Part shown: positions 21,213-29,226 of the stretch, one piece after another
Layout: every line of letters begins with the position of its first letter
Position numbering within the stretch: position 1 is the stretch's first letter
Assembly (NCBI GenBank): GCA_011526585.1
Contig: WYBB01000105.1
Coordinates: 1 to 38,900 of the forward strand
Direction: 5' to 3'
Length of the DNA: 38,900 nt
DNA from: Deltaproteobacteria bacterium
GTDB taxonomy: Bacteria; Myxococcota_A; UBA9042; PHBI01
Notes under the pieces: model-generated
Told to the model about the DNA's origin: nothing
The model's database searches: none
The model's input: only the letters and a program-made list of their open reading frames with translations
Translations under genes and position numbers: made by a program

Positions 21213-22061
21213 ATGTCGATCCCGCCCTCGCTCCGAGTCGCCGCGCTCGCGCTCGCCACCCTGACGCTCGGCGGCCTGCCCGCGCGCGCAGACGTGCCGG
21301 TCTTCGTCGACGGCCCCATCTTCGCCGCGCTCTGCACGAGCATGGGTGAGGCCGCCCAATGCCCGAGCTGCAAGTGCGAGGCGCTGACCTCGACGCCGTC
21401 GATCGGGGTGACCTCCGAGGCGAGCTCGATCCTGCACGGCCTCCTGGTCGAGGTACGCGGCGTCAGCGCCGACGGCACCAAGGACGTGCACGAGGTCCAC
21501 GTCGTGCTCGGCGACGACAAGAAGCTGATCGACGGCGGCGTCGTCGTGCGCCGCACCGCGCCCAGGGGCGAGGTGCGTGCCGGGAGCTGGGAGTACCGCC
21601 AGACCAGGCAGGTCTACGACATGTGCCCGGGGGCCTGCGACTGGGACGCGGTCGGACAGGTGCACCTCTTCGAGCTCTACGAGTCGTGGAGCGATGGCCC
21701 GCTCTCGACCGATCCGACCCTGCAGTACGAGGCGAGCACGCTCGTCGCCTGCTTCGAAAAGGATCGCAAGCCCGGCTGCTGGCAGATCGAGCTCGCCATG
21801 AAGACCCGGGAGGCGACGCTCCTGCCCGATCGCGTGAAGCCCAAGCTCGGCAAGCAGGACACGCGCCAGCGCAGCTGGAAGATCGGCGGCCGCTCGGGCA
21901 CCGAGCTCGTCCTCGGCGCCTACACCGGGAGCTCCGTGCGCACCTTCCACGAGCGCAGCGGCCGCGAGGTCAAGAAGAAGACCCTGCACTTCGCCGAGCT
22001 CACGAGCTGGGACGACGCCAGCGCGCTCGCCCCCTCCGCCCCCTCAGAGCTCGGCCAGTGA
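21213..22061 (+). CDS. Secreted protein of unknown function
   Basis: A 282-residue protein with a clear Sec signal peptide (charged start, ALALATLTLGG core, cleavage expected after ARA near residue 26). The mature part has paired Cys motifs (CPSCKC, CPGAC) and further single Cys, is mixed alpha/beta and has a Lys/Arg-rich C-terminal third. It has no motif I recognise. GGAGG (21201-21205) lies 7 nt before the ATG. It follows katG by 75 bp in the same direction and could be cotranscribed, but a hairpin lies between them. Its 3' end overlaps the convergent toxin gene by 18 bp. Likely periplasmic. Confidence 0.8.
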   Translation: MSIPPSLRVAALALATLTLGGLPARADVPVFVDGPIFAALCTSMGEAAQCPSCKCEALTSTPSIGVTSEASSILHGLLVEVRGVSADGTKDVHEVHVVLGDDKKLIDGGVVVRRTAPRGEVRAGSWEYRQTRQVYDMCPGACDWDAVGQVHLFELYESWSDGPLSTDPTLQYEASTLVACFEKDRKPGCWQIELAMKTREATLLPDRVKPKLGKQDTRQRSWKIGGRSGTELVLGAYTGSSVRTFHERSGREVKKKTLHFAELTSWDDASALAPSAPSELGQ

Positions 22062-22385
22062 GCGCAAGCGCTCCTTCGTCTCGCGGAGGATCGCGGGCGG
22101 CAGCGGCAGAAGCGCCGCCCTGAACCGCTGATTGTCGATCGCGCGGCTCTGGTCGATCATGATCTCACAGTGCTCGGTGTTGCCAGCGATCCCCGCCGGC
22201 AATTCGACCCGGAGTGGGCTTGCGCCCGTCAGGCGCGTCGTGCACGGCAGGACCCAGGTCGAGGGATGTTCGACCTCATTGAGGAGATCGGTCTGGATCA
22301 CGAGCACCGGCCGGACCTTGCCCGGCTCCGTGCCCATCCGTGGGCTCAGGTCGGCAAGGTAGAGGCGACCGTGCTCGATCTTCAA
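22044..22385 (-). CDS. MazF/PemK-type endoribonuclease toxin
   Basis: A 113-residue type II toxin of normal MazF length, expected to cleave mRNA at short specific sequences. The family order is visible: GRLYLADLSP, then GKVRPVLVIQ with Arg25 and WVLPCTT with Thr50 (matching the catalytic Arg and Thr of E. coli MazF), then EIMIDQSRAID. The only start that keeps the conserved first strand is TTG at 22385-22383, overlapping the antitoxin stop as TTGA, so translation depends on coupling and is probably weak. That fits the usual antitoxin excess. The antitoxin is immediately upstream. Confidence 0.9.
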   Translation of the reverse strand: MKIEHGRLYLADLSPRMGTEPGKVRPVLVIQTDLLNEVEHPSTWVLPCTTRLTGASPLRVELPAGIAGNTEHCEIMIDQSRAIDNQRFRAALLPLPPAILRETKERLRSLAEL

Positions 22386-22630
22386 GGCACGCCTTCACCT
22401 GCGAGATGGTCGAGCTCCGCGAGCTCGGCCTCGGTACCGCTCCGGACCGCCGCCGAGGCCCGCGCATAGCTCTGACGGAGCGCTTCGCGATCGGTTGTCT
22501 CGGCGAGCAGGTGCAGCGCACGCCGGATGACCTCGACATTGGTCTTGGCACGCAGCCTGCGCTTGAGCTGGAGGAGGATCTTCAGCTCCGATGCGGGCAA
22601 CGTCACGCTCGACTTGGTATTGGAACTCAT
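22382..22630 (-). CDS. Ribbon-helix-helix antitoxin partner of the MazF-type toxin
   Basis: An 82-residue protein. The N-terminal 50 residues fit a ribbon-helix-helix DNA-binding fold (beta strand SSVTLP, then two amphipathic helices, TNVEVIRRALHLL being the second). The acidic, flexible C-terminal 30 residues would wrap the toxin. It is expected to neutralise the toxin and repress the operon. The ATG at 22630 has no Shine-Dalgarno; a -10-like TATTGA ends just 6 nt before it, so the mRNA may be leaderless. An inverted repeat spans the start codon. The stop overlaps the toxin start. Confidence 0.85.
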   Translation of the reverse strand: MSSNTKSSVTLPASELKILLQLKRRLRAKTNVEVIRRALHLLAETTDREALRQSYARASAAVRSGTEAELAELDHLAGEGVP

Positions 22631-22645
22631 ACTGATTCAATACCA
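22615..22645. promoter_or_regulatory. Inverted repeat operator over the antitoxin start
   Basis: TGGTATTG (22615-22622) and CAATACCA (22638-22645) are perfect 8-bp arms separated by 15 bp. They flank the antitoxin start codon (22628-22630) and are AT-rich against a GC-rich background. The position and symmetry fit autoregulatory binding by ribbon-helix-helix dimers. Binding is inferred. Confidence 0.5.
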
Positions 22646-22666
22646 TCCGGCGCGGCGCCAACTCAA
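22637..22666 (-). promoter_or_regulatory. Candidate promoter of the toxin-antitoxin operon
   Basis: On the minus strand, TTGAGT (22666-22661) and TATTGA (22642-22637) are spaced 18 bp apart and resemble -35 and -10 boxes (4/6 and 3/6 matches). Transcription would start at or next to the antitoxin ATG. The -35 box lies in a compact hairpin-like repeat, CAACT-CA-AGTTG (22659-22670). Confidence 0.35.
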
Positions 22667-22711
22667 GTTGCGCCACAGTCTGCCCCTCATTCGGAGTAGG
22701 TGCGGCCCTCG

Positions 22712-22745
22712 TGGCCGCCCGCTTCGACCCTCGAGGATGCGGCCA
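22712..22745 (-). terminator. Candidate hairpin downstream of the secreted two-module protein
   Basis: TGGCCGC (22712-22718) and GCGGCCA (22739-22745) are perfect 7-bp arms with a 20-nt loop that contains the short palindrome CCTCGAGG. The hairpin begins 5 nt past the stop of the minus-strand gene. No T-run follows, as is common in GC-rich genomes, so the terminator call is tentative. Confidence 0.35.
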
Positions 22746-22749
22746 GCCC

Positions 22750-23916
22750 TCACTTCAGCTTCTTGCAGTTGCCCTCGTCGCCGGCCAGGGTCTGGGTCGC
22801 GGTCGCGACCTCCTTCTTCGTCGCGGCGTGCGCGTTGGCGATCGCCTCGGCGGCGCCCTTCCACGACGCGTCCTTGGCGGCGAGCGCGGTGGTCTCGCCG
22901 GCCATGCGCGTCTCGTGTGCAAGCAGGGCCTCGGCCGCGCCGAGCCAGGTCTTGTCGGCCGCGACCAGGGCGTCGCACTTGTCGACCAGCCCGCCGAAGG
23001 CCGCGACCTTCGGGGCCTTGTTGTACGCGGCCACCGCCTGGTCGAAGGCCTGGCCGGCGCGCGTGCGGTCGACGAGCGCGAGCTCGGCCAGCGCGAAGAG
23101 GCGGAGCCGCCCGAGGTCCCCCTGCTGGAAGGCGAGCTCGGGGCCGAGATCCGTCGCCGCCGCGAGGTCGTGGCTGTGCAGGTGCACGACGTTGAGCGGG
23201 AAGCGGAACTCGCGATCGCTCGGCGGGATCGGCACGGCCGACAGGATCGGTGTCAGGCACTGCGCCAGGGCGTCGGACTCGGCCGTCGCCGTCTTCGGGC
23301 GAAAGACGACCTCCGACTTGCCGCCGACGAGCTTGACGTCGGCGGTGAGCACCGGCGGCCGCTTCGCCGCGAACGCCCCATAGCAGCTGCACGCGCCGCC
23401 CACCGCCTTGCGCGCGGCCGCGACCCAGTCCGAGGCGGCGTTGATCCCGAGCTCGAGCGCGGCGTGCACGTTCTTGTCATGCACGAGCTCGCCGGCGAGC
23501 TCGACCGGCGCGATGCCGGCCGCCAGCGGCTCGATCGCGATCGCCTTGCCGAGCACCTCGGCGATGCACGCCGCCCCGGCGGGCTCGAGGTTGTCGCCGC
23601 TGGCGCTGAAGCTCGCGCCCTTGTCGTCGATCCGGGCGACGACGCGCACCTCCGTCAGCTCGCCCGGGCCGCGCGCCTCGTCGGGCGTCAGGCATTCGAG
23701 CACGCGCGGCTGCACCAGCACGAGCGCTATCGCGAAGCGGTTGCGATCGGGCGCACCGCCGAGCGTGATCTTGCCCTCGTCGCACGCGGCGACGTCGAAG
23801 GGGTGCTGGTTGGCGACCCGGATCCGCTCCTCCGCCGGGGGCTTCGCCTCCTCGGCCAGGGCGGTCGCGGTCAGGACGGACAACGCGACGGAAACGACGG
23901 CGCTCAGGGCTCGCAT
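22750..23916 (-). CDS. Secreted protein with two internal Cys-containing modules, function unknown
   Basis: A 388-residue protein with a signal peptide (MRALSAVVSVALSVLTATALA, cleavage expected before EEAK). The start at 23916 is supported by GGAGG 5 nt upstream; a longer in-frame extension to 24183 has no coding character. The mature N-terminal part appears to hold two divergent copies of one module: strand-rich segments ending CIAEVLGKAI then ELAGELVH, and CLTPILSAVPI then PLNVVHLH. This recalls the Cys-bearing C-terminal domains of AgmX/TonB-like myxobacterial proteins, a weak resemblance. The C-terminal 130 residues are alpha-helical and Ala-rich (repeated KTW, ASW, AHET patterns) and may form a helical bundle or coiled coil. 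Divergent from the membrane protein gene. Confidence 0.75.
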   Translation of the reverse strand: MRALSAVVSVALSVLTATALAEEAKPPAEERIRVANQHPFDVAACDEGKITLGGAPDRNRFAIALVLVQPRVLECLTPDEARGPGELTEVRVVARIDDKGASFSASGDNLEPAGAACIAEVLGKAIAIEPLAAGIAPVELAGELVHDKNVHAALELGINAASDWVAAARKAVGGACSCYGAFAAKRPPVLTADVKLVGGKSEVVFRPKTATAESDALAQCLTPILSAVPIPPSDREFRFPLNVVHLHSHDLAAATDLGPELAFQQGDLGRLRLFALAELALVDRTRAGQAFDQAVAAYNKAPKVAAFGGLVDKCDALVAADKTWLGAAEALLAHETRMAGETTALAAKDASWKGAAEAIANAHAATKKEVATATQTLAGDEGNCKKLK

Positions 23917-24022
23917 CGACACCTCCACCATGATCGCGCCGATGACGGCGCTCACCGCGCCCTTCCTACCACGACCCGCCGGCGAAGGCACCGCCGCGTG
24001 CCACGTACGTCCCTCGATCCTG

Positions 24023-24048
24023 CGCGCGCGCTCATTCTCCCGCGCGCG
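24023..24048 (+). promoter_or_regulatory. GC hairpin in the divergent intergenic region
   Basis: The 163-bp gap between the divergent genes (23917-24079) must hold both promoters. I see no convincing -35/-10 pair. CGCGCGCG (24023-24030) and CGCGCGCG (24041-24048) form an 8-bp stem with the 10-nt pyrimidine-rich loop CTCATTCTCC, 31 bp before the membrane protein ATG. It may be a leader hairpin or just alternating GC sequence. Confidence 0.2.
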
Positions 24049-24079
24049 GCCTGGCCGATCTGCGCTATGGGTCTTCGCG

Positions 24080-25153
24080 ATGAGCGCGTCCCCCTGGTTC
24101 CGCATCGCATACCTCGCGACCCTCGTCGCCACGATGCTCGTCGGCGTGCTCCTGCGCTTCGACCTCACCGACCAGCTCCTCACCTCGCGCGGCCTCGTCT
24201 TCTCCGACGTGCGCCACGCCCACTCGCACCTCGGCTTCTACGGCGCGCTCACCCTCGCCTGGTGGTTCCTCCTCGATCGCCGCGGCGCCCCGCTCGTCTC
24301 GCCCGCCGCCACCCGCATCTACCTCGGCCTCGTGCTCTTCGCCTCGGGGCTATTCGCCTTCATGGGCTACGCCTGGCCGACCATCGCGCTCTCGACCCTC
24401 ATCGCCGGCTTCTGGCTCGTCGCCGCCTGGCGCCTCTTCCGCGATCCGCGCCAGCGCGACACCTGGCTCCGCCTCGCCCCCTGGGGCGTGCTCATCGGTC
24501 TCCTGCTGATCCCCGCCGTCGCCGCGACCGCGAAGAGGGACCCGGCGCTCTCGCGCGACCTCGCGCACGTCTTCATCGGCGTCATGCTGCTCCTCACCTT
24601 CGTGCCGGTCGCCCTCGCCGAGCTCGCCGCCCCCCGCCGCCACGCCCTCGTCTTCGCCGTCGCCGCCTCGCTCGGCACCGCGCACGTCGTCTTCGCCGAT
24701 CGCCTGCCCGCCCCGCTCGGCCTGCTCAGCGCCACCGCCGGCCTCGCGCTCGTGCCGACGCTCGTCCGTCTGCCCGCCCCGCGCTGGCTCCGCCTCGTCT
24801 GGTGGCCGCTGCCCCTCGGGCTCATCGCCATCGGCCTCGTCCCCCCACTGCAACAAGAAGGGATCCGCGTCGCCGCCCTGCACTACCTCGTGCTCGGCCC
24901 GCTCGTCATGACCAGCCTCTTCACGCTCGTCCCCGAGCGCCTCGCCCGCCGCCCCCTCCTCCTCGCGCTCACCCTCGCCGCGCTCGCCGCCAAGCTCACC
25001 GCCATGAGCCTCGCCCCCCTCCTCGCCTGGCCACCCGGCACGATCATCGCCGCCTGGTCCGCCGTCGCGCTCGTCATCGCCCTCGCCCTCCTGGTACGAG
25101 CACCAGGCGCGCCGCCCGCGCCATCGCCGCGTCTCAAGGAGCGCGCTCGATGA
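24080..25153 (+). CDS. Polytopic inner-membrane protein with conserved-looking His residues
   Basis: A 357-residue protein with about 9-11 hydrophobic membrane-spanning segments and short loops. Start ATG 24080 begins directly before the first segment; the frame is open further upstream but there it lies antisense to another gene. His-containing segments stand out: HAHSHLGFYG near residue 46, DLAHVFIGVML, GTAHVVFAD and ALHYLVLGP. Several intramembrane His in this layout recall haem- or metal-binding membrane proteins such as NnrS or the catalytic subunit of haem-copper oxidases, but no diagnostic signature is present, so this is only a hint. The 3' end overlaps the convergent lipoprotein gene by 20 bp. 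Confidence 0.75.
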   Translation: MSASPWFRIAYLATLVATMLVGVLLRFDLTDQLLTSRGLVFSDVRHAHSHLGFYGALTLAWWFLLDRRGAPLVSPAATRIYLGLVLFASGLFAFMGYAWPTIALSTLIAGFWLVAAWRLFRDPRQRDTWLRLAPWGVLIGLLLIPAVAATAKRDPALSRDLAHVFIGVMLLLTFVPVALAELAAPRRHALVFAVAASLGTAHVVFADRLPAPLGLLSATAGLALVPTLVRLPAPRWLRLVWWPLPLGLIAIGLVPPLQQEGIRVAALHYLVLGPLVMTSLFTLVPERLARRPLLLALTLAALAAKLTAMSLAPLLAWPPGTIIAAWSAVALVIALALLVRAPGAPPAPSPRLKERAR

Positions 25154-26657
25154 TGAGCGGCAGCTCGCCGACCGTGACCGCGCCGGCCGGGATCACCGTG
25201 GCGACGCCGCTCACCGCGTCGTAGGCGCGCAGCGCCTCGCCGCCGACCAGCGCGCGCAGATCGACGGTGCGCGGCACGTCGTCCTCGTTCCAGACGAGCC
25301 AGCGCGGCGCACGCGCGCCCGGATCGGTGCGCGAGCCCACCGAGAGCTCGGCGATCTCGACGCCGGCGACCGAGGTGTCGAAGCGCACGAAGTCGACGAC
25401 GCTCTCGCGGTCGGCTCTGAGCAGTTGCGCCATGCCCCACAGCTCGTACGGGTAGATGCGACGGCTCTCGTCGGCGGTGATGCGCGTCATGTCCGCGGCC
25501 TCGATCGGCGTCGGGGTCGGCACATGGTTCGAGCTGACCCCGGGGTGCGCGGCCTCCCAATCGAGGTAGGCGTCGCGCACGTCGCTGAAGTCGGCGTACT
25601 CGAGGATGGTGTGGCCGCGCAGCGAGGCGCGCCCCCGCCCGAAGTGCTCGTCGAGCCAGCCGAGCAGCGCCTCGATCTCGGCACGCCGTGCGGGATCGGA
25701 TTGGTTGTCGTGGGTGAGGAAGCCCCACATCCAGATGCGATCGTGCGGCTCGTTCCGGCGCTCGGCGAGCATGCGGTTCAGGTAGACCTGGAGGAAGCCC
25801 ACCTGCATGTGCGCGACGGTGTGATCCTGAAAGACCCGACCTCCCGGCGGGCCGTGGTCCTTGGCCTCTCCGAGCTGGGCCTGATGGTGCACGATGAGCA
25901 CCGGCGAGGCGAGGTCCTCCTCGAGGTAGCTCGCGCCGAGACGCCATGGGAAGAAGGGCGGGTGGCCGAACCAGCCTTCGGCGATCTCGTGGCGACCGCC
26001 GCCCGAGATCGCGAAGCCGTGATCGGCCATCATGTCGACGTAGTCCTCGTCGAGGCTGTTGTACGGCGTGGCCTGGTCCACGATGAAGCCCGGTGGCAGG
26101 ATCGCTTCGAGGGGGCGCAGGTGATCGTCCCAGAGCCCACGAACGAACGCCTCGTCCTCCTGCTCGGGCGGCGTCGCGTTGCGCCACGCGTGTGAGCCGT
26201 CGGGCTCCTCGTGCACCGCGTGCATGTGTGGGCCCACGTCATGGCCGTTGTCGATCCAGGCTCGCACCATCGCCTGGTCGCCCTCCTCCAGCGCGTACTG
26301 CCAGAACCCGCCGTTGCCGTGCAGCGTGAGCACGGCGCCGTGACGCTCGGCGATCGCGCGCACCGCCTCGACGTCGTCGCGGCGCGTGCGATAGCGCGTG
26401 AGGTCGGACTGCGGCTCGATGTGGATCTTGAAGACGACCCGGATCGGCTCTTCGAAGGTCCTCGGCGCGACGACCTCACCCGGCCCGCTGTCGCCCGGAG
26501 GCGACGCGTCCGCGCGGGTGTCTCCTGACGGAGACGCGTCGCCGGCCGGCCCCTCGTCGAAGCCACAGGCCGACGCGAGGGCGATGAGCAGGCCGAGGAG
26601 GAGGGAGGTGAGAAGCGATGAGCCGCGCGAGAGGTCGAGGGTGTCCATGAGCGACAT
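25134..26657 (-). CDS. Lipoprotein with polysaccharide-deacetylase-like (NodB-type) fold
   Basis: A 507-residue protein with a lipoprotein signal (LLIALASAC, lipidated Cys31 if ATG 26657 is used, Cys28 from ATG 26648; neither has a strong Shine-Dalgarno). A Gly/Asp/Ser/Pro linker with GDASP repeats follows, then an alpha/beta domain. VLTLHGNGGFW and DNGHDVGPHMH (around residues 136-146, followed by H149) match the GHxxGxH zinc-ligand segment of NodB-type deacetylases. The canonical TFDDG motif is not evident; FKIHIEPQ occupies that place. The last 100 residues look like a beta-rich accessory domain. It likely acts on a carbohydrate at the cell envelope; the exact reaction is not assigned. Confidence 0.75.
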   Translation of the reverse strand: MSLMDTLDLSRGSSLLTSLLLGLLIALASACGFDEGPAGDASPSGDTRADASPPGDSGPGEVVAPRTFEEPIRVVFKIHIEPQSDLTRYRTRRDDVEAVRAIAERHGAVLTLHGNGGFWQYALEEGDQAMVRAWIDNGHDVGPHMHAVHEEPDGSHAWRNATPPEQEDEAFVRGLWDDHLRPLEAILPPGFIVDQATPYNSLDEDYVDMMADHGFAISGGGRHEIAEGWFGHPPFFPWRLGASYLEEDLASPVLIVHHQAQLGEAKDHGPPGGRVFQDHTVAHMQVGFLQVYLNRMLAERRNEPHDRIWMWGFLTHDNQSDPARRAEIEALLGWLDEHFGRGRASLRGHTILEYADFSDVRDAYLDWEAAHPGVSSNHVPTPTPIEAADMTRITADESRRIYPYELWGMAQLLRADRESVVDFVRFDTSVAGVEIAELSVGSRTDPGARAPRWLVWNEDDVPRTVDLRALVGGEALRAYDAVSGVATVIPAGAVTVGELPLIIERAP

Positions 26658-26729
26658 CCGGTAGCACGCCGTGTGCCATGTCCCGATGCTTCCTCCGGAC
26701 CGGTCACCGTTGCGGCGGTCTCGGTCTGC

Positions 26730-27224
26730 TCACTCCCGCGTGCCGGCGAGCAGCTCGAGCGCGCCGAGACATCCGCTCTGCACCGCGCCTCGCCGCACCC
26801 GCTCGCGCGCCTGGTCGTCGACCTCGTCGGCCGCGGCGATCGCCTGCGCCAGCGCCTCGATGTGCGCCGCGACCCGCTCCTCCGCCGCCCCGAGATCGCC
26901 CTCCAGCGCCCAGTCGAGGCACGCCGCCGCGCGCTCGAAGAGGAAGGCCGCCGCGATCGGCCGCCCTTCCGCCAGGCGCACCTGTCCCACCGAGAGCGCG
27001 AGCTCGCTCGCCATCAGCGCGCGCCACGGATCGATCGCGTCGGCCGTCGAGAGCCGGCTTTTCAGCCATGACTCCGACAGGTCCTCGAGCTCCTCGAGGC
27101 GCATCTGCAGCGCGGCCTCGACCTCCTCGTCCAGCGCCTGGTCGAGCTTTCCCTGCGCGCGCCGCCGCAGATAGTCCCCGAGCAGCTCGATATAGCGGAT
27201 GATGTAGTCCCTGCGCGTCAGCAT
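26730..27224 (-). CDS. Small alpha-helical protein, DUF6483-like
   Basis: A 164-residue cytosolic protein, almost entirely alpha-helical and rich in Ala, Glu and Arg. The N-terminus RRDYIIRYIELLGDYLRRR resembles the DYIMRxIE start of DUF6483 proteins from memory, an uncertain match. Later helices (ALMASELALSVGQVRLAEG, AAAFLFERAAACLDWAL) look like a TPR-type hairpin. ATG 27224 is chosen because upstream codons are antisense to the neighbouring gene and lack coding character. It is divergent from PNPase with a 76-bp shared gap, so the two may be co-regulated. Function unknown. Confidence 0.7.
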   Translation of the reverse strand: MLTRRDYIIRYIELLGDYLRRRAQGKLDQALDEEVEAALQMRLEELEDLSESWLKSRLSTADAIDPWRALMASELALSVGQVRLAEGRPIAAAFLFERAAACLDWALEGDLGAAEERVAAHIEALAQAIAAADEVDDQARERVRRGAVQSGCLGALELLAGTRE

Positions 27225-27300
27225 GCGCTCGACGGTAGCGACGACACGGTGATTGGCAAGCGCGCCACGCTCCTCTATGGTCCGCCGCCTGGAGGCGCCG

Positions 27301-29226
27301 ATGAAGGTCGTGGAAGTCGTCGAGCTCGGAGACAAGCGCATCACCATCGAGGCAGGGCAGGTCGCACGCCAGGCCCACGGCGCCGTCGTCGTGCGCCACG
27401 AGGGCTCCATGCTCCTCGCGACCGTCGTCACCGCCCCGTCTACGTCCGCGTCGCCCGCCCCCGCTGCGGAGGACGACGGCGACGCCTTCGTGCCGCTGAC
27501 CGTCGAGTACCGCGAGCGCATGAGCGCCGCCGGCCGCATCCCGGGCGGCTTCGGCAAGCGCGAGCAGCGCCAGGGCGACCACGAGATCCTGACGAGCCGC
27601 CTCGTCGACCGCGCGCTGCGCCCGCTGTTCCCCAAGGGCTTCTCCGACGAGGTGCAGGTCACGATCACCGTCTACGGCGCCGACCCGCGCTCCGACCTCA
27701 AGTCGCTCGCGCTCGTCGCCGCCACCGCCGCCGTGCGCCTCTCACCGCTGCCGCTCCCGCCCGTCGCCGGCCTGCGCGTCGCGCGCGCCGCCGATCGCCT
27801 CGTGCTCATGCCCGGCGAGCCCGAGCGCGAAAGCGCCGGGGATCTCATCGTGACTTGCACGCTCGCCGCCACCGCCGACGGCATCGTCATGCTCGAAGGG
27901 GGCGCCGCCGAGTGCGACCCCGACACCCTCGTCGCGCTGCTCTCCGACGGCCACGCCGCCCTCGCCCCGTTGCTCGCCGCCTTCGACCGCCTGCGCGCCG
28001 CCGCCGGCCTCGCCCAGGTCGACGTCCCGCCCTCGCCGGCGCCCGACCCGAGCCCCACCCGCCGCGACGTACGCGCCGGCGCCCTGGCCGGCACCCGCGC
28101 CGACGGCCGCGCCCCCACCGCGCTCCGCCCCATCGCGTGCGAGGTCGGCTACCTCCCGAGCAACCACGGCTCGGCGCTCTTCACGCGCGGCGAGACCCAG
28201 GCCCTGGTGTCGGTCACCCTCGGCGCCTCCGACGAGGCCCTCGTGCAGGAGACCGTGCTCGGCCGCAAGAGCGAGCGCTTCTTCCTGCACTACAACTTCC
28301 CCTCCTTCTCCGTCGGCGAGGTCAAGCCCCACCGCGGCCCCGGACGCCGCGAGATCGGCCACGGCGCCCTCGCCCGCCGCGCGCTCGCCCCGGTCATGCC
28401 CGCCGACCTCCCCTTCACCGTGCGCGTCGTCTCCGACGTGCTCGAGTCCAACGGCTCCTCGAGCATGGCCACCGTCTCGGGCGCGAGCCTCGCGCTCATG
28501 GACGCCGGCGTGCAGATCGCGCGCCCCGTCGCCGGGATCGCCATGGGCCTCGTCGCCGACGGCGACCGCCACGCCATCCTCGCCGACATCTCCGGCGCCG
28601 AGGATCAGCACGGCGACATGGACCTCAAGGTCGCCGGCACCCGCGCCGGCCTCACCGCCTTCCAGCTCGACAACAAGCTCGGCGCGCTGCCCGTCGCGCA
28701 CATCGCCGAGGCGCTCGCGGCCGCCCGCCCCGGCCTCGACGCGATCCTCGACCGCCTCGCCGAGACCCTCGCCGAGCCGCGCGCCACCCTCGCCGACGGC
28801 GCCCCCCAGCACAAGCAGCTGCGCATCCCGGCGCACCGCGTCGCCACCCTCATCGGCCAGGGCGGCAAGACCATCCAGGAGCTGCAGTCCCAGACCCAGA
28901 CGCGCATCGACGTCAAGGACGACGGCCGCGTGCGCATCCACGCCCGCCGTGCCCAGGACCTCGAGGCCGCCGTCGCCCGCGTCAACGAGCTCACGCGCGA
29001 CCTCGAGCTCGGCGCCATCTACCAGGCCGAGGTCGTCACCCTCAAGGACTACGGCGCCTTCGTGCGCATCGGCGACCACGAGGGTCTCGTGCACGTCTCC
29101 GAGCTCGCGCCGAGCCGCGTCGACAAGGTCGAGGACGTGCTCGCCCTCGGCGAGACGATCAGCGTCAAGGTGATCGGCGCCGACAAGCGTGGGCGCCTCG
29201 AGCTCTCGCGCAAGGCCGCCCTCTGA
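27301..29226 (+). CDS. pnp: Polynucleotide phosphorylase with shortened linker domain
   Basis: A 641-residue 3'-5' phosphorolytic exoribonuclease of the RNA-decay machinery. The first RNase PH core (about 1-230) has [11 protein letters not shown]. The second core (about 270-500) has [22 protein letters not shown] and SNGSSSM. Catalytic residues D435, D441 and K443 in DQHGDMDLK match E. coli D486, D492 and K494. A KH domain (about 505-567, GQGG loop) and S1 domain (about 571-641, KDYGAFVRI) follow. Between the cores the alpha-helical domain is reduced to a Pro-rich linker of about 25-30 residues, so the protein is some 60-70 residues shorter than E. coli PNPase. GGAGG (27291-27295) 5 nt before ATG 27301 fixes the start. 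Its last 62 bp overlap the convergent giant gene. Confidence 0.96.
   Translation: MKVVEVVELGDKRITIEAGQVARQAHGAVVVRHEGSMLLATVVTAPSTSASPAPAAEDDGDAFVPLTVEYRERMSAAGRIPGGFGKREQRQGDHEILTSRLVDRALRPLFPKGFSDEVQVTITVYGADPRSDLKSLALVAATAAVRLSPLPLPPVAGLRVARAADRLVLMPGEPERESAGDLIVTCTLAATADGIVMLEGGAAECDPDTLVALLSDGHAALAPLLAAFDRLRAAAGLAQVDVPPSPAPDPSPTRRDVRAGALAGTRADGRAPTALRPIACEVGYLPSNHGSALFTRGETQALVSVTLGASDEALVQETVLGRKSERFFLHYNFPSFSVGEVKPHRGPGRREIGHGALARRALAPVMPADLPFTVRVVSDVLESNGSSSMATVSGASLALMDAGVQIARPVAGIAMGLVADGDRHAILADISGAEDQHGDMDLKVAGTRAGLTAFQLDNKLGALPVAHIAEALAAARPGLDAILDRLAETLAEPRATLADGAPQHKQLRIPAHRVATLIGQGGKTIQELQSQTQTRIDVKDDGRVRIHARRAQDLEAAVARVNELTRDLELGAIYQAEVVTLKDYGAFVRIGDHEGLVHVSELAPSRVDKVEDVLALGETISVKVIGADKRGRLELSRKAAL

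Noticed and set aside
27253..27300. Upstream ATG at 27253 for PNPase
   Set aside because: Adds residues without family similarity, whereas ATG 27301 has GGAGG at ideal spacing and matches the family start.
26730..27668. 312-codon version of the small alpha-helical protein
   Set aside because: The extra N-terminal part is antisense to pnp and of low-complexity Ser/Thr/Arg composition; the helical protein starts at 27224.
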